Below, piece after piece: positions 50,448-59,586 of a stretch of 64,000 nucleotides of DNA. A program made the position numbers and the translations under genes. The stretch spans positions 1 to 64,000 of the forward strand of contig DATJOJ010000003.1 of assembly GCA_035507035.1 (NCBI GenBank). The letters are read 5' to 3'. This stretch comes from DATJOJ01 sp035507035. Its GTDB lineage: Bacteria; Acidobacteriota; Terriglobia; Terriglobales; Acidobacteriaceae. The notes beneath the pieces are model-generated. The model was not told where the DNA came from and did not search any database. It saw only the letters and a program-made list of their open reading frames with translations. The first letter of the stretch is position 1; each line of letters begins with the position of its first letter.

Positions 50448-51218
50448 CTAATTGGCTGGATAAAGCCATTTCTCGTCCCATTTACAGAGCAGAAATTTGC
50501 CGTTGCCTTGCGAATCACGCTCGTAGCCGAGCACGGCCATGCCCTCAGAAAAGGCTTCGAGGAATTGCTCGCGGTTGCGATTCTGGACATCCCGGGCGCG
50601 ATCGCGGCTCTCGGGCTGGGCTTTCCAGTCGTAGATCTGGGCGGGCACGGAGATTTTTTTGCAGACCTGAAGGTTGGGGCGAATTCCGGTGGAAAGCAGA
50701 GTTTCCACCCGCTGGGATTTCAGCCACCATTCCGCGACCAGACGATCGCTGGGAAGGCCTCCCTGCAGCGGTGAGGAGGTGATTCCGTATTGGTTGACGT
50801 TGTAGCGGCGGGCTATCGCGCCCAGTTTCTCGAGGTTGAGATAAGCGTTCTTGATCTCTAGCGGATCGAAGGTCCACTCCATGAGCTCGAACCCACGGGC
50901 CAGGGCGTCATCGCGCTGAAAAAGCTTGAGCCGGCGGCCGAGGCCGGCGTCACGATATTTTTTGCGCACGGCCAGCATGTGTGAATAAAGATAACTATGG
51001 CCCGCGCGAACTCCAGGAATGGCGAAGGCGAAGCCTACCAGATCGTTACCCTGGAAAGCGCCAACGACCTGGCCACCAATTTTCTCCCCAACGACGAACA
51101 TGCGCAGTGGAACCAGCTCGATGTCGGAGAAATTCCAAACCTCTTTTTGTAGGGCTACACAGGCTCGCAATTCATCGAGGCCACTGCATTTGCGGATGAG
51201 GATAGACTCTGCGCTCAC
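50448..51218 (-). CDS. GNAT-superfamily acetyltransferase-like protein
   Basis: 256 aa. GTG 51218 is chosen: it overlaps the mazG stop as GTGA and follows AAAGGA. N-acetyltransferase-like features: LVPLRMFVVGEKIGGQVVGAF, LVGFAFAIPGVRAGHSYLYSHMLAVRKKYRDAGLGRRLKLFQRDDALARG (acetyl-CoA loop region). Belongs to the COG3375-type group often found next to menC in other genomes. Function unknown. Confidence 0.75.
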   Translation of the reverse strand: MSAESILIRKCSGLDELRACVALQKEVWNFSDIELVPLRMFVVGEKIGGQVVGAFQGNDLVGFAFAIPGVRAGHSYLYSHMLAVRKKYRDAGLGRRLKLFQRDDALARGFELMEWTFDPLEIKNAYLNLEKLGAIARRYNVNQYGITSSPLQGGLPSDRLVAEWWLKSQRVETLLSTGIRPNLQVCKKISVPAQIYDWKAQPESRDRARDVQNRNREQFLEAFSEGMAVLGYERDSQGNGKFLLCKWDEKWLYPAN

Positions 51219-52120
51219 TGTCCTTTCGGCTCCTGTTGCTTGGCTTGCTGCCACAGGGATTCCAATTCCTCCATCGAAGCTTGTTCAGCAGTGCGCTGCG
51301 AGGCATGCAGGCGTTCTTCCATCCATTGAAAACGACGTTGGAACTTGCGGTTGGTTTTGTTCAGCGCGGATTCGGGGTCGAGCGAAAGATAGCGGGCAAT
51401 GTTCACCAGCACGAAAAAAAGGTCGCCGACTTCTTCTTCCAGGCGGGCACGAAGGTCGTCGGAAATTTTCGGCCGACCGGAACCGGCAACGCCGCGGCTG
51501 TGAGGCTGAGGACCGGGCGCAGGAAAGTCTTGGAGAACTCCTTGCAGTTCGTCCGTTTCTTCGCGGAGTTTGTCAAATAAACCTGCGATATCGGGCCAAT
51601 CAAATCCCACGTGGGCCGCGCGGGAGCTGAGCTTGTGTGCCTGCAGCAAAGCGGGCATAGCAGAAGAAATTCCGGCCAATACGGATTGCGCGTTCTTGTC
51701 GACCCCGGCGTCTTTGCCGGCGCCTGCTTCGAGGCGCTTTTTCTTTTCTTGAGCCTTAAGCGCTTCCCAGTTGCGCACGACTTCGGAAGGCGTCTCGGCT
51801 TTCACATCTCCGAAAACGTGAGGATGACGGTCGACGAGTTTAGTGGATAGGCGATCGAGGACGTCGTCGATAGAGAATGTGCCTTGCTCTTGTGCCATCT
51901 CGGAGTAGAAAAGCACTTGCAGAAGAAGGTCCCCAAGCTCGCCCGCGAGCTCAGGCCAGTCGCGGTTATCGATAGCCTCGAGGACCTCGTAGGTTTCTTC
52001 GAGTGTATAGGGCTTGATGGAATCGAAGGTCTGCTCGCGGTCCCAGGGACAGCCGCCCGGGGCGCGTAGACGTGCCATGATCGAGACTGCGCGTTCGAAG
52101 CGTTCTCCTGTGGTTGGCAT
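51215..52120 (-). CDS. mazG: Nucleoside triphosphate pyrophosphohydrolase
   Basis: 301 aa from ATG 52120 (a GTG lies 12 nt upstream). Two MazG domains: CPWDREQTFDSIKPYTLEETYEVLEAIDNRDWPELAGELGDLLLQVLFYSEMA with EExxE and later the second copy with EEVGDLFFVLVNIARYL. It hydrolyses NTPs, lowering (p)ppGpp-linked or mutagenic nucleotide pools. First gene of a three-gene unit. Confidence 0.94.
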   Translation of the reverse strand: MPTTGERFERAVSIMARLRAPGGCPWDREQTFDSIKPYTLEETYEVLEAIDNRDWPELAGELGDLLLQVLFYSEMAQEQGTFSIDDVLDRLSTKLVDRHPHVFGDVKAETPSEVVRNWEALKAQEKKKRLEAGAGKDAGVDKNAQSVLAGISSAMPALLQAHKLSSRAAHVGFDWPDIAGLFDKLREETDELQGVLQDFPAPGPQPHSRGVAGSGRPKISDDLRARLEEEVGDLFFVLVNIARYLSLDPESALNKTNRKFQRRFQWMEERLHASQRTAEQASMEELESLWQQAKQQEPKGQ

Positions 52121-52184
52121 GGAAGTTAACACTGTAAATGAGGGGCGATCTCGCGGGCAATGAGCTCGCCGGATGGGTAGCGCC

Positions 52185-52409
52185 TCAGTTTGAATTTCCT
52201 AATTGACGACGTACTCGTTGGGCGACAAACCAGATGACAGAAACAACCCCAAACAATGCTGGAATGTGTATGTACCAGAGATTCAGAAGACCTAGCCCGG
52301 CGTAACCCAAGGCAGACGGGAAAATAAAACAAATCGCAACAAGGCCAGCCCATATACCGACAGCGACAACGAGCCTCGTTAGAACTTTCTTCGCAAGCAT
52401 CCGTCCCAT
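52185..52409 (-). CDS. Small two-helix membrane protein
   Basis: 74 aa: LTRLVVAVGIWAGLVAICFIF and YIHIPALFGVVSVIWFVAQRV, both membrane-like, with a basic tail. Not recognised. No strong Shine-Dalgarno. Confidence 0.45.
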   Translation of the reverse strand: MGRMLAKKVLTRLVVAVGIWAGLVAICFIFPSALGYAGLGLLNLWYIHIPALFGVVSVIWFVAQRVRRQLGNSN

Positions 52410-52643
52410 ATTACTCGGCTACTGTTCTCTTTTTGTAAGGGATCGCGTGGACGCTTCGCCATGAACCGAGTATCGCACAGGCCGCTCCGTCGATCTACCC
52501 TATGAAAATTCAAACTGAGGCATTACCGCCGGATGTCTGAGTGAGTGTAAAACTTAGGTCATCTTTCGACTTGCATCTGATTTCCGCCAAACTAGTTCCT
52601 TAGCTCTGGGCGACTTTCCGTGGACAAGCATCTAAGACCGGGC

Positions 52644-54239
52644 ATGAATGCTCGACCAGCTCTCGACGGCCAACGCTTTGACGTGTTGGTGATTGGCGGC
52701 GGAATTAACGGAGTCGCCATTGCGCGAGAATGCGCGCGGGCTGGCCGCCGAACACTCCTGGTGGAGCAGCACGACTTTGCTGCAGGTACGACCAGCCGCT
52801 CCACCCGCATCATTCACGGAGGTCTGCGATATCTGGAGCATGGAGATGTGGGACAGGTTCGCGAGTCGCTGAGCGAACGACAGCGGTTGCTGCATAACTA
52901 TCCGCATCTCGTGCGTCCGCTGGAATTTCTTCTGACTCTGGATGAGAACAGTCCACGGAGCGCCTTGGCGATTCGAGCAGGGTTGTGGCTGTATCGGCAG
53001 ATGGGGGGCCGATTGGAGAGCAGCCGGAACGGCCATGGGCGAGCGCAGCTGGAGCGTCTGCTGGATGCCGGCCGACAATTTTCTGTCTTCAGCTTTCAAG
53101 ATGCGCAGTGCGAATTTCCTGAGCGGTTAGTTGCGGAGTGGCTGGTGGAGGCCATGGAAGCCGGCTGCGTGGCCCGCAATCACACCCAGGTTCTGACAGT
53201 GAAGATTCAGAATGGCCGTGCGGACGGCACAGTGCTGCACAATCAGCTGACTGGGCAGGACGAATGCGTCGGGGCTGAGGTAATTATCAATGCCACCGGA
53301 CCTTGGGCGGACAGTATTTGCCGAAGCTCGGGAATCCAGACGGCGAAGCCGATGGTTGGCGGGGTGCGCGGGTCGCATCTGGTTCTGCCGGAATTTCCGG
53401 GTGCTCCGCAGTCTGCTGTATACACCGAAGCGGTCGATGGCCGACCGATCTTCGTGGTTCCATGGAATAAACAGATTTTAGTAGGAACGACAGAGGTTCG
53501 GGATGAGGGTGATCCGGCGCAGGCACAGCCCTCGGACGCGGAAATCGATTACCTGGTGAACTCGCTGCTGCATTTGTTTCCAAATGCCGGAATCGCTCGA
53601 ACCGATTTGCGGTGCGCATTCACGGGAGTGCGCCCGCTTCCCTATTCGCCCCCGACGGAGCCTTGCTCGATCAGCCGGCGGCATCATTTCTATGATCATG
53701 CTTCGGAGGGCGCGGCGGGCATGATTTCGGTGATCGGCGGCAAGCTGACCACGGCGGGCCGATTGGCGCAGGATTGCGTGGAGCAGTTGGGACTCTCTCC
53801 GAAGAAGTTGGCGGTCACGAACATGGTTGCGGAACCTGAGGTACATACTTTGCTCAACCGGTGCACCGTCGCCGTGGCGGGAGCCGGAGGGATTAGCCAC
53901 GAGACGGCGCGAGGCATCGTGGAGTGGTTCGGAAAACGATCGATGAATATCGCGCGGCGAACCGCTAAGGACGAAAAGATGCGAGAGCTGTTATGCCCTC
54001 ACACCAATCATGTGGTGGCTGAAGTTGTGGAAGCTTTTGAGAATGAATGCGCAATGACCTTGGCCGATGCGCTCTTGCGCCGGGTACCGGTTGGCTTGGG
54101 AGCGTGCTGGACGAGTGAATGCAGCCGTCGTGCCGCCGCTTCGGTCGGTTCCGCGATGGGATGGGACGAGCGCCGGATGAGCGCGGAGCTTGAGGCTTTC
54201 GAGAGGGAGCAGGCGGGTTTCCTTCGGCGAATCCACTAG
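52644..54239 (+). CDS. glpD: Glycerol-3-phosphate dehydrogenase
   Basis: 531 aa from ATG 52644 (a GTG lies at 52620). FAD fold VLVIGGGINGVAIARECARAGRRTLLVEQ, HDFAAGTTSRSTRIIHGGLRYLE signature, KQILVGTTEVRDEGDP and MISVIGGKLTTAGRLA, all typical of GlpD. C-terminal DAO_C helical domain. It oxidises glycerol 3-phosphate at the membrane, feeding quinones. Converges on the glycerophosphodiesterase gene. Confidence 0.93.
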   Translation: MNARPALDGQRFDVLVIGGGINGVAIARECARAGRRTLLVEQHDFAAGTTSRSTRIIHGGLRYLEHGDVGQVRESLSERQRLLHNYPHLVRPLEFLLTLDENSPRSALAIRAGLWLYRQMGGRLESSRNGHGRAQLERLLDAGRQFSVFSFQDAQCEFPERLVAEWLVEAMEAGCVARNHTQVLTVKIQNGRADGTVLHNQLTGQDECVGAEVIINATGPWADSICRSSGIQTAKPMVGGVRGSHLVLPEFPGAPQSAVYTEAVDGRPIFVVPWNKQILVGTTEVRDEGDPAQAQPSDAEIDYLVNSLLHLFPNAGIARTDLRCAFTGVRPLPYSPPTEPCSISRRHHFYDHASEGAAGMISVIGGKLTTAGRLAQDCVEQLGLSPKKLAVTNMVAEPEVHTLLNRCTVAVAGAGGISHETARGIVEWFGKRSMNIARRTAKDEKMRELLCPHTNHVVAEVVEAFENECAMTLADALLRRVPVGLGACWTSECSRRAAASVGSAMGWDERRMSAELEAFEREQAGFLRRIH

Positions 54240-54263
54240 AAATACCCTGGCCAGCGTTCAGTG

Positions 54264-54950
54264 CTACTTACCTGCCGACTGCGATCCGGAAGACTCGCCT
54301 GTCGCTAAGGTCTTCACTAACAATTCGGTGTCGTCGGAGATGATGCCGTCCGCTCCCCAATCGCGTAGACGAAGAATGGAAGCTTTATCGTTGACGGTCC
54401 AAGCCAACAGATTTCGTTCGGCGGCGTGGATCTCGCGAATCAGTCCCCGGGTAATCAATGAGTAGTGGGGAATGACGAACTCCACCGGCATTTGCCTCCA
54501 ACGATTCAGATCTTTCTGCTTATCGCAGATGAGGCCCAACACCACCGAACTGCTGCGAACTCGGAGCTCACTCAGCACTTCAGGCACGAAGGAAGACACG
54601 ACGTAGCCTCTTTGAGGAACGTGCTCCTCGAGCGCCACCAGCACCTGCGATTCGACGCCTGGAACTTTCAGTTCGATATTGAGGAACGCCCGCTTGGCGT
54701 AACGCTTTACGACGCTGACCAACTCCGGTAAATGAGTGAGCTGATCGCAGGCCGCCGTGGCCAGCTTGATTCCGTCAACCTCAGGATCGTGGCAAATGAC
54801 CGCCCTGCCGCAGCTCTTCACGCGCACGTCGAATTCAAATCCATCACAGCCGTGTTGCAAAGCGAGATCAAAAGAGGCGAGGGTGTTTTCTGGAATCGAA
54901 GCAGTCGCGCGTGCACCACGATGTCCCAGGCGCAGGGGAGTTCCTAGCAT
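54264..54950 (-). CDS. Glycerophosphodiester phosphodiesterase
   Basis: 228 aa. GDPD blocks LGHRGARATASIPENTLASFDLALQHGCDGFEFDVRVKSCGRAVICHDPEVDG and later VIPHYSLITR, LLAWTVNDKASILRLRDWGADGIISDD. It releases glycerol 3-phosphate from glycerophosphodiesters, the substrate of the convergent GlpD. No signal peptide, so cytoplasmic. Confidence 0.92.
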   Translation of the reverse strand: MLGTPLRLGHRGARATASIPENTLASFDLALQHGCDGFEFDVRVKSCGRAVICHDPEVDGIKLATAACDQLTHLPELVSVVKRYAKRAFLNIELKVPGVESQVLVALEEHVPQRGYVVSSFVPEVLSELRVRSSSVVLGLICDKQKDLNRWRQMPVEFVIPHYSLITRGLIREIHAAERNLLAWTVNDKASILRLRDWGADGIISDDTELLVKTLATGESSGSQSAGK

Positions 54951-55071
54951 AACGCGGGATTGTACGCCTTAATTTCGTGACTTTGGGTGACAGGAAATTA
55001 ACAATCTGTGGGCAAAGCTTTACATTGAGTTGCTGACTCCAAGTCAAGCTGAAAGCGGTTCGCGCGGGTAG

Positions 55072-55380
55072 CTAGTCGAGGTCGAGATCACGAATGGGCT
55101 TGCCAGTGTCGGGCGTTTCTTTGGCTCGCTTGACCGCCTCTTGGAACTTCTTTTCGAGCAAATCGGAGGCGTGTTTTTGCGCCTCCACCGACTGGCGAAA
55201 GATAGATTCGCGGCGGCTGTCCTGTTCTTTCATAGCGCGCGCGGCTTCTTCGATGTCGCCGAACATTTTGGGCTTTACAGCTGGGGTGTGCGCGATCACG
55301 GCTTTGGTAGCAGCGTCGACTTTCAACACCGCGCTGCAGCAAGGACAAGTGACCTCAAATGCTGAAGGACTCCGCGCCAT
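55072..55380 (-). CDS. Hypothetical protein with CxxC
   Basis: 102 aa from ATG 55380. N-terminus VTCPCCSAVLKVDAATKAV is a partial zinc-ribbon-like half. The remainder is charged helix (EEAARAMKEQDSRRESIFRQSVEAQKHASDLLEKKFQEAVKRAKE) and an acidic end. Not recognised. Confidence 0.6.
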   Translation of the reverse strand: MARSPSAFEVTCPCCSAVLKVDAATKAVIAHTPAVKPKMFGDIEEAARAMKEQDSRRESIFRQSVEAQKHASDLLEKKFQEAVKRAKETPDTGKPIRDLDLD

Positions 55381-55407
55381 GATGAAAATGATACCGCAAA
55401 CCAATGG

Positions 55408-55758
55408 CTATCGGGGCGTCAGGTGAATGGGTAGGATGTGCAACAGGCCGACGATCTCCAAGCCAAACAAAAGAAGAGAGAAGACCACCACCAGGATGGC
55501 GATAATTTCGCCTAAAGTCAGGCCCATTCGCTTGGTTTCGAACCGGCGAAAAGCCAAACCGAGAATATTGAGGGTTGCGAAACCGAAAACCAAAACCCAG
55601 AGAACGTTGTACATGTTGGCTTTGGCTTCCCCAAAAACATCCGGCAGTTGGAATTGGACCAACGATGCGAATGCAACTGCGTTGAGGGCGAGTAAGCCGC
55701 GGAAATTGATGCGGGTGAGGATGGCGACGGCGACTACGGTGCTTTGCGATGGACGCAT
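55408..55758 (-). CDS. Hypothetical multi-pass membrane protein
   Basis: 116 aa, three or four helices: STVVAVAILTRI.., GLLALNAVAFASLVQFQL, MYNVLWVLVFGFATLNILGLAF, GEIIAILVVVFSLLLFGLEIVGLLHIL. Not recognised. Confidence 0.6.
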   Translation of the reverse strand: MRPSQSTVVAVAILTRINFRGLLALNAVAFASLVQFQLPDVFGEAKANMYNVLWVLVFGFATLNILGLAFRRFETKRMGLTLGEIIAILVVVFSLLLFGLEIVGLLHILPIHLTPR

Positions 55759-56011
55759 GCGCGGCTTGCCCGGCTTGAAATGTCCTCCCCCTGAATGCTC
55801 TCCACGATATTACATATTTTCGGGAAGGAAGTCAGGAGCCAGGAATGCGGGGAGATAACGCTGGCGCGGTGAGTGTGTTCTGACTGGAAAATCCGATTAT
55901 GAGCATTTTGCTGTAGACTCCTCGGCGACGGCCCCGGGCCTTCGTGTAACTTTTTACCGGTTTGAGGAATCTCATTTGAGCTTTGTAAATTCTCGAGAGA
56001 AAAGCACTTTT

Positions 56012-56731
56012 ATGGGCTCACGGATTGATTATGGCAAGTTCAAAAGCGTGAACCGGCGCGAGTTGCTGAAATTGACGCCCGTTCTTGCCCTGGGTGCATT
56101 TGCCATTCCGCCGATTCAAAAGTCGCTTTTAAAGGCTGGCCTCGGGTTCAGCGACTGGGCATCGGCCCGGCTTTTTCGCTCTGGTCACCTGGCAACAACG
56201 TTCGATGATTCTGAACTGACACCTTTCAACAAATTTCCAATTAACGATTACGACGTGGATGATCCCGGCGTGGACTTCGATAAGTGGACCCTTACGGTCA
56301 CGGGCGAGGTGCAGAAGCCAGGCGATTACAACCTGACGCAGATTCAAGCGCTCCCGAGGATCCGGCAGAACACGCGACATGTTTGCGTGGAAGGATGGGA
56401 TGTAATTGGGCGGTTTGGCGGCGCGCGGCTCTCGGACTTCCTGAAGATGATTGGGGCCGATTTGACCGCGCGGTTTGTGTATGTGGAATGCGCCGACGAT
56501 TACTACGAGTCGCTCGATATGGCGACGGCACTCCATCCGCAGACCCTGCTCTGTTATGAGATGTATGAACAGCCGTTGACCCGGGAGCACGGAGCGCCGC
56601 TACGACTGCAGATTCCGACGAAAATCGGCTACAAGCAGGCGAAATATTTGACCGATCTTAAAGTGACACGTGTGCTGGAACGCGTCGGCTATTGGGAAGA
56701 CCAGGGCTATTCGGAGTTTTACGGTTTGTAA
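56012..56731 (+). CDS. Sulfite-oxidase-family molybdopterin oxidoreductase
   Basis: 239 aa from ATG 56012; an in-frame TTG lies at 55976. A twin-arginine-like NRRELLKLTPVLALGAFAIPP start suggests Tat export or an N-terminal anchor. The catalytic Moco Cys is in RHVCVEGWDVIGRFGGARLSDFL; later YEMYEQPLTREHGAPLRLQIPTKIGYKQAKYL is the family pattern. The next gene, 11 bp downstream, is a cytochrome b561, so electrons probably pass to or from the membrane as in MsrPQ/YedYZ-like pairs. Confidence 0.85.
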   Translation: MGSRIDYGKFKSVNRRELLKLTPVLALGAFAIPPIQKSLLKAGLGFSDWASARLFRSGHLATTFDDSELTPFNKFPINDYDVDDPGVDFDKWTLTVTGEVQKPGDYNLTQIQALPRIRQNTRHVCVEGWDVIGRFGGARLSDFLKMIGADLTARFVYVECADDYYESLDMATALHPQTLLCYEMYEQPLTREHGAPLRLQIPTKIGYKQAKYLTDLKVTRVLERVGYWEDQGYSEFYGL

Positions 56732-56742
56732 CGAAAGGTGAC

Positions 56743-57438
56743 ATGGCAACTCGCGCACTCGCGATCGAAGATAAAAAAAGCGGCGAAGTGACGGAGGCGG
56801 TCTATGAGCATCCGTTAGTAGTGCGCCTGTGCCATTGGGTGAATGCGGTCTCATTGTTCGTGATGGCTGGCAGCGGACTGCAGATTTTTCGCGCGTTTCC
56901 TAGCTTCGGAGCAAAAATTCCGCAAAAAGACTTGATCAACTGGCCCAGGTCGCTGGCACTTGGCGGCTGGCTGGGTGGCGCGCTGCAATGGCACCTCACC
57001 TTCATGTGGATTTATATCGGCACCGGCGTGGTCTATCTCGGTTACCAGATTTTTAGCGGCAACTACAAGCAGGTGTTGTTCGTGCGCAGAGACATCCCCG
57101 GAGTTTGGCCGATGGTGCGGCATTATTTTTTCTTCGGGCCCAAGCCGCCGGCAAAGGAAGCCTACAACCCGCTGCAGAAACATGCGTATACGTCCGCAAT
57201 CGGGCTGGGTTTGTTGTCGGTGCTGACTGGATTTGCTATCTGGAAGCCCATCCAGTTTTCCTGGCTGGGGTGGCTGATGGGAGGTTTTCATTGGGCGCGG
57301 CTGTGGCACTTCATCATCATGTGGGCACTGCTGGCGTTTGTGTTCGGCCACTTGGTGATGGTGGTGCTGCATGGCTGGAACAACTTGATCTCCATGCTCA
57401 CGGGATGGAAGAAGGACCCGGATTATCCAGTGGAGTAA
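56743..57438 (+). CDS. Cytochrome b561-domain membrane protein
   Basis: 231 aa. Four helices with heme-ligand histidines: RLCHWVNAVSLFVMAGSG, LQWHLTFMWIYIGTGVVYLGYQI, WHFIIMWALLAFVFGHLVMVVLHGWNN. A cytoplasmic loop KQVLFVRRDIPGVWPMVRHYFFFG separates the pairs. Electron-transfer partner of the preceding Moco enzyme by position. Confidence 0.88.
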   Translation: MATRALAIEDKKSGEVTEAVYEHPLVVRLCHWVNAVSLFVMAGSGLQIFRAFPSFGAKIPQKDLINWPRSLALGGWLGGALQWHLTFMWIYIGTGVVYLGYQIFSGNYKQVLFVRRDIPGVWPMVRHYFFFGPKPPAKEAYNPLQKHAYTSAIGLGLLSVLTGFAIWKPIQFSWLGWLMGGFHWARLWHFIIMWALLAFVFGHLVMVVLHGWNNLISMLTGWKKDPDYPVE

Positions 57439-57480
57439 GGGTTGTTTACAACCGTAACGTGAAGTTCACCTTGAGGAACG

Positions 57481-58137
57481 ATGCCGGCAGAACGGGTTCC
57501 GCTGGAGAGTCCAGCGCAACAATTCAACGAAGAGACGTTGATCCGGCGAGTCCGGGACGGCGAACACCATCTCTTTTACGAACTGATTCGTCCCTATGAA
57601 CGGCGGGTGTTCGCGGCGGCGTTGGCGATTTTGCGGAACGAGTCCGATGCCGAGGACGTGGCGCAGGAATCGGTTTTGAAGGCGCTGAAGCACATCCGGC
57701 AGTTCCGGGCAGAAGCGCGATTTAGCACCTGGCTGATCCAGATCACCATCAACGAAGCGCGCATGCGACGAAGAAAAGAGCACGCGGAAATCATGGAGCC
57801 GATTGCCGACCGTCCGGATGAAGAAGGTAATTACGTGCCGCGCGATTTCGCCGATTGGCGCGAGATTCCTTCCGAAGTGCTGGAGAGGAAAGAGGTCCGG
57901 CAGCAATTGGCGGCGGCACTGGTTTCGCTCAGCGAGAAATACCGCGAAGTGTTCGTCCTACGCGACATGCAGCACCTGAGTATTGAAGAAACCGCGAAGG
58001 CTCTCGGAATTTCGACCGGATCGGTAAAGACGCGGCTTCTGCGGGCGAGATTGATGTTGCGCGATCTACTGGCACCGGGGTTGGGCGGCGATTGGGGCAG
58101 CAGGCTTTCTTTTGCGAAGGGGACCAAGCCATGGTAG
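57481..58137 (+). CDS. ECF-type RNA polymerase sigma factor
   Basis: 218 aa. Region 2: HLFYELIRPYERRVFAAALAILRNESDAEDVAQESVLKALKHIRQFRAEARFSTWLIQITINEARMRRRK. Region 4: SLSEKYREVFVLRDMQHLSIEETAKALGISTGSVKTRLLRARLMLRDLL. This is an RpoE-like extracytoplasmic sigma. Overlaps the anti-sigma gene by 7 nt. GTAACGTGAAG upstream may belong to an autoregulated promoter. Confidence 0.95.
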   Translation: MPAERVPLESPAQQFNEETLIRRVRDGEHHLFYELIRPYERRVFAAALAILRNESDAEDVAQESVLKALKHIRQFRAEARFSTWLIQITINEARMRRRKEHAEIMEPIADRPDEEGNYVPRDFADWREIPSEVLERKEVRQQLAAALVSLSEKYREVFVLRDMQHLSIEETAKALGISTGSVKTRLLRARLMLRDLLAPGLGGDWGSRLSFAKGTKPW

Positions 58138-58673
58138 TCCACTGCGAACAGGTTTGGACGGAAATTTCGAATTATTTGGACGGCGAAGTCGAAGCGGGTT
58201 TGCGCGCAGCGATCGATGAGCATATTCACGGCTGCACGCGTTGCGCCGCGGTTCTCGAGGGAACACGCAATGTAATTCAGTTGTATGGCGACGAAAGAAT
58301 GTCTGAAGTACCGCTTGGATTCGGGCATCGCCTGCATCGCCGGTTGGAAGATAGTATGGCCAGCAGCCGCAGAGGATTCCTAGGCTGGATGGTCGCAGCC
58401 GCGGCAGCGGTTCTGCTCGCGGGCACGTTTGAATTGGCTCGATCGTCGCCAGCTGATCGGCTGCCCCTACGCTCGGAGCACGCGGAATCCGGAAGAGGAG
58501 TGCCACCGGACATGATGGTCGTGGTGGCAACGGACGGCAAGACGTTTCACCGGAACAGCCGCTGCCCTTTCATTAATGACAAGGGACATTTACGCACGAT
58601 TCCTGCGCACGAAGCCATCAGCGAAGGTTACACGCCGTGCGTGCGCTGCATGAAACAGTATCTGGCCACCTAG
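58131..58673 (+). CDS. Zinc-finger anti-sigma factor with C-terminal periplasmic Cys-rich motif
   Basis: 180 aa from ATG 58131. N-terminal zf-HC2: HCEQVWTEISNYLDG...DEHIHGCTRCAAVLEG (His-Cys-His-CxxC). One membrane helix (WMVAAAAAVLLAGTFELA) then a periplasmic part ending GKTFHRNSRCPFI...EGYTPCVRCMKQYL, with three Cys and His that could bind metal. Likely releases the sigma factor upon an envelope or redox/metal signal. Confidence 0.85.
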   Translation: MVVHCEQVWTEISNYLDGEVEAGLRAAIDEHIHGCTRCAAVLEGTRNVIQLYGDERMSEVPLGFGHRLHRRLEDSMASSRRGFLGWMVAAAAAVLLAGTFELARSSPADRLPLRSEHAESGRGVPPDMMVVVATDGKTFHRNSRCPFINDKGHLRTIPAHEAISEGYTPCVRCMKQYLAT

Positions 58674-58697
58674 GTGTGCCGAAGGCGAAGGGAACTT

Positions 58698-59480
58698 TCA
58701 ATGCACGATGGATTGCTCAGCGGCTCCTAAGACCCTTCCCTGTCCGGCTTGCTGCACGAAGACAATCACGCGAACATTGCGCGGGTCGTCTCCGGGTCGC
58801 AACTTCAGCGGCACATTCTGGTCAAAACCGTTGTCGTGAGTCAGCTTCCCCACACTTATGAGGCTTCGGACGACGGCGACATGCGTCAGTGTTCGTCCGC
58901 CATTCTCGCCTGCTGAAACATGCGATTCGGCGTGGTTGAGAGCGAGGACAGCGTATGCTTCTGCTTCGCGTGCGGGAATCGCCGGGCTCAAAGGATCAGC
59001 GGTGACGTGGACGTGAATCTGGAAGGAATCGCCCGAGATGAGAGATAGGTGAACTGGTATTTTAGGGGACGTCACGGCCTGGGAAAAGGCCTTTTGTGCT
59101 TGGGTGGTATCGCTACCGGTAAATTCTGTGCTTCCGTCGACGATCATTTGCGGGGTGTAAACACTATCAAGGCCAAAGCGATTGGCATAAGCATCTTGTC
59201 GTTCGCTGTAGACGTGCGATGAATAGGGGTCCTTCCAGCCGATATGGTTCCAATAATCGACATGTTCGCTAAGCACAATGAACTCTGCGCCGGACGTGGG
59301 CTGCTGGTCAAGCCTCTCCAGGAAGCGGTCCGCCGGAGGGCAACTCGAACAACCTTCGGATGTGAATAGCTCAACTAAGATTGGGACGCGGGCGGATGTG
59401 GCTTGACTCGTGTCCGGAGTTTTTGCGAAAAGCGCGCCAATCGCGAGAGCGACACTGAGACAGAACAATAAAGGCTTCAA
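58698..59480 (-). CDS. Secreted DUF1223-family protein
   Basis: 260 aa from TTG 59480. Signal peptide (LLFCLSVALAIGALFA) then VPILVELFTSEGCSSCPPADRFLERLD, the CxxC of a thioredoxin-like fold, and HVDYWNHIGWKDPYSSHVYSERQDAYANRFGLDSVYTPQMIVDGSTEFTG, the DUF1223 signature. Function unknown, possibly periplasmic thiol redox. Confidence 0.88.
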   Translation of the reverse strand: MKPLLFCLSVALAIGALFAKTPDTSQATSARVPILVELFTSEGCSSCPPADRFLERLDQQPTSGAEFIVLSEHVDYWNHIGWKDPYSSHVYSERQDAYANRFGLDSVYTPQMIVDGSTEFTGSDTTQAQKAFSQAVTSPKIPVHLSLISGDSFQIHVHVTADPLSPAIPAREAEAYAVLALNHAESHVSAGENGGRTLTHVAVVRSLISVGKLTHDNGFDQNVPLKLRPGDDPRNVRVIVFVQQAGQGRVLGAAEQSIVH

Positions 59481-59530
59481 GGCAACTCACTTCACTTTCT
59501 GGAGAATCGCTGATTCAAAGTTCTCCTGGA

Positions 59531-59559
59531 AGGGTAGCTGATGCGAACTCAGCTACCCT
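59531..59559. repeat. Perfect 10-bp inverted repeat
   Basis: AGGGTAGCTG - 9 nt - CAGCTACCCT, followed on the plus strand by an A-run rather than T-run. Lies between DUF1223 and the MXKDX gene, both on the minus strand. Possibly an interspersed element. Confidence 0.4.
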
Positions 59560-59586
59560 AGAAAAAAGGTCGAGCATGTCGGGCGA

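Noticed and set aside
59531..59567. Hairpin with homopolymer run as an intrinsic terminator
   Set aside because: The run is A on the plus strand and precedes the hairpin when read on the minus strand; the flanking genes are both minus, so it cannot act as a canonical terminator for them.
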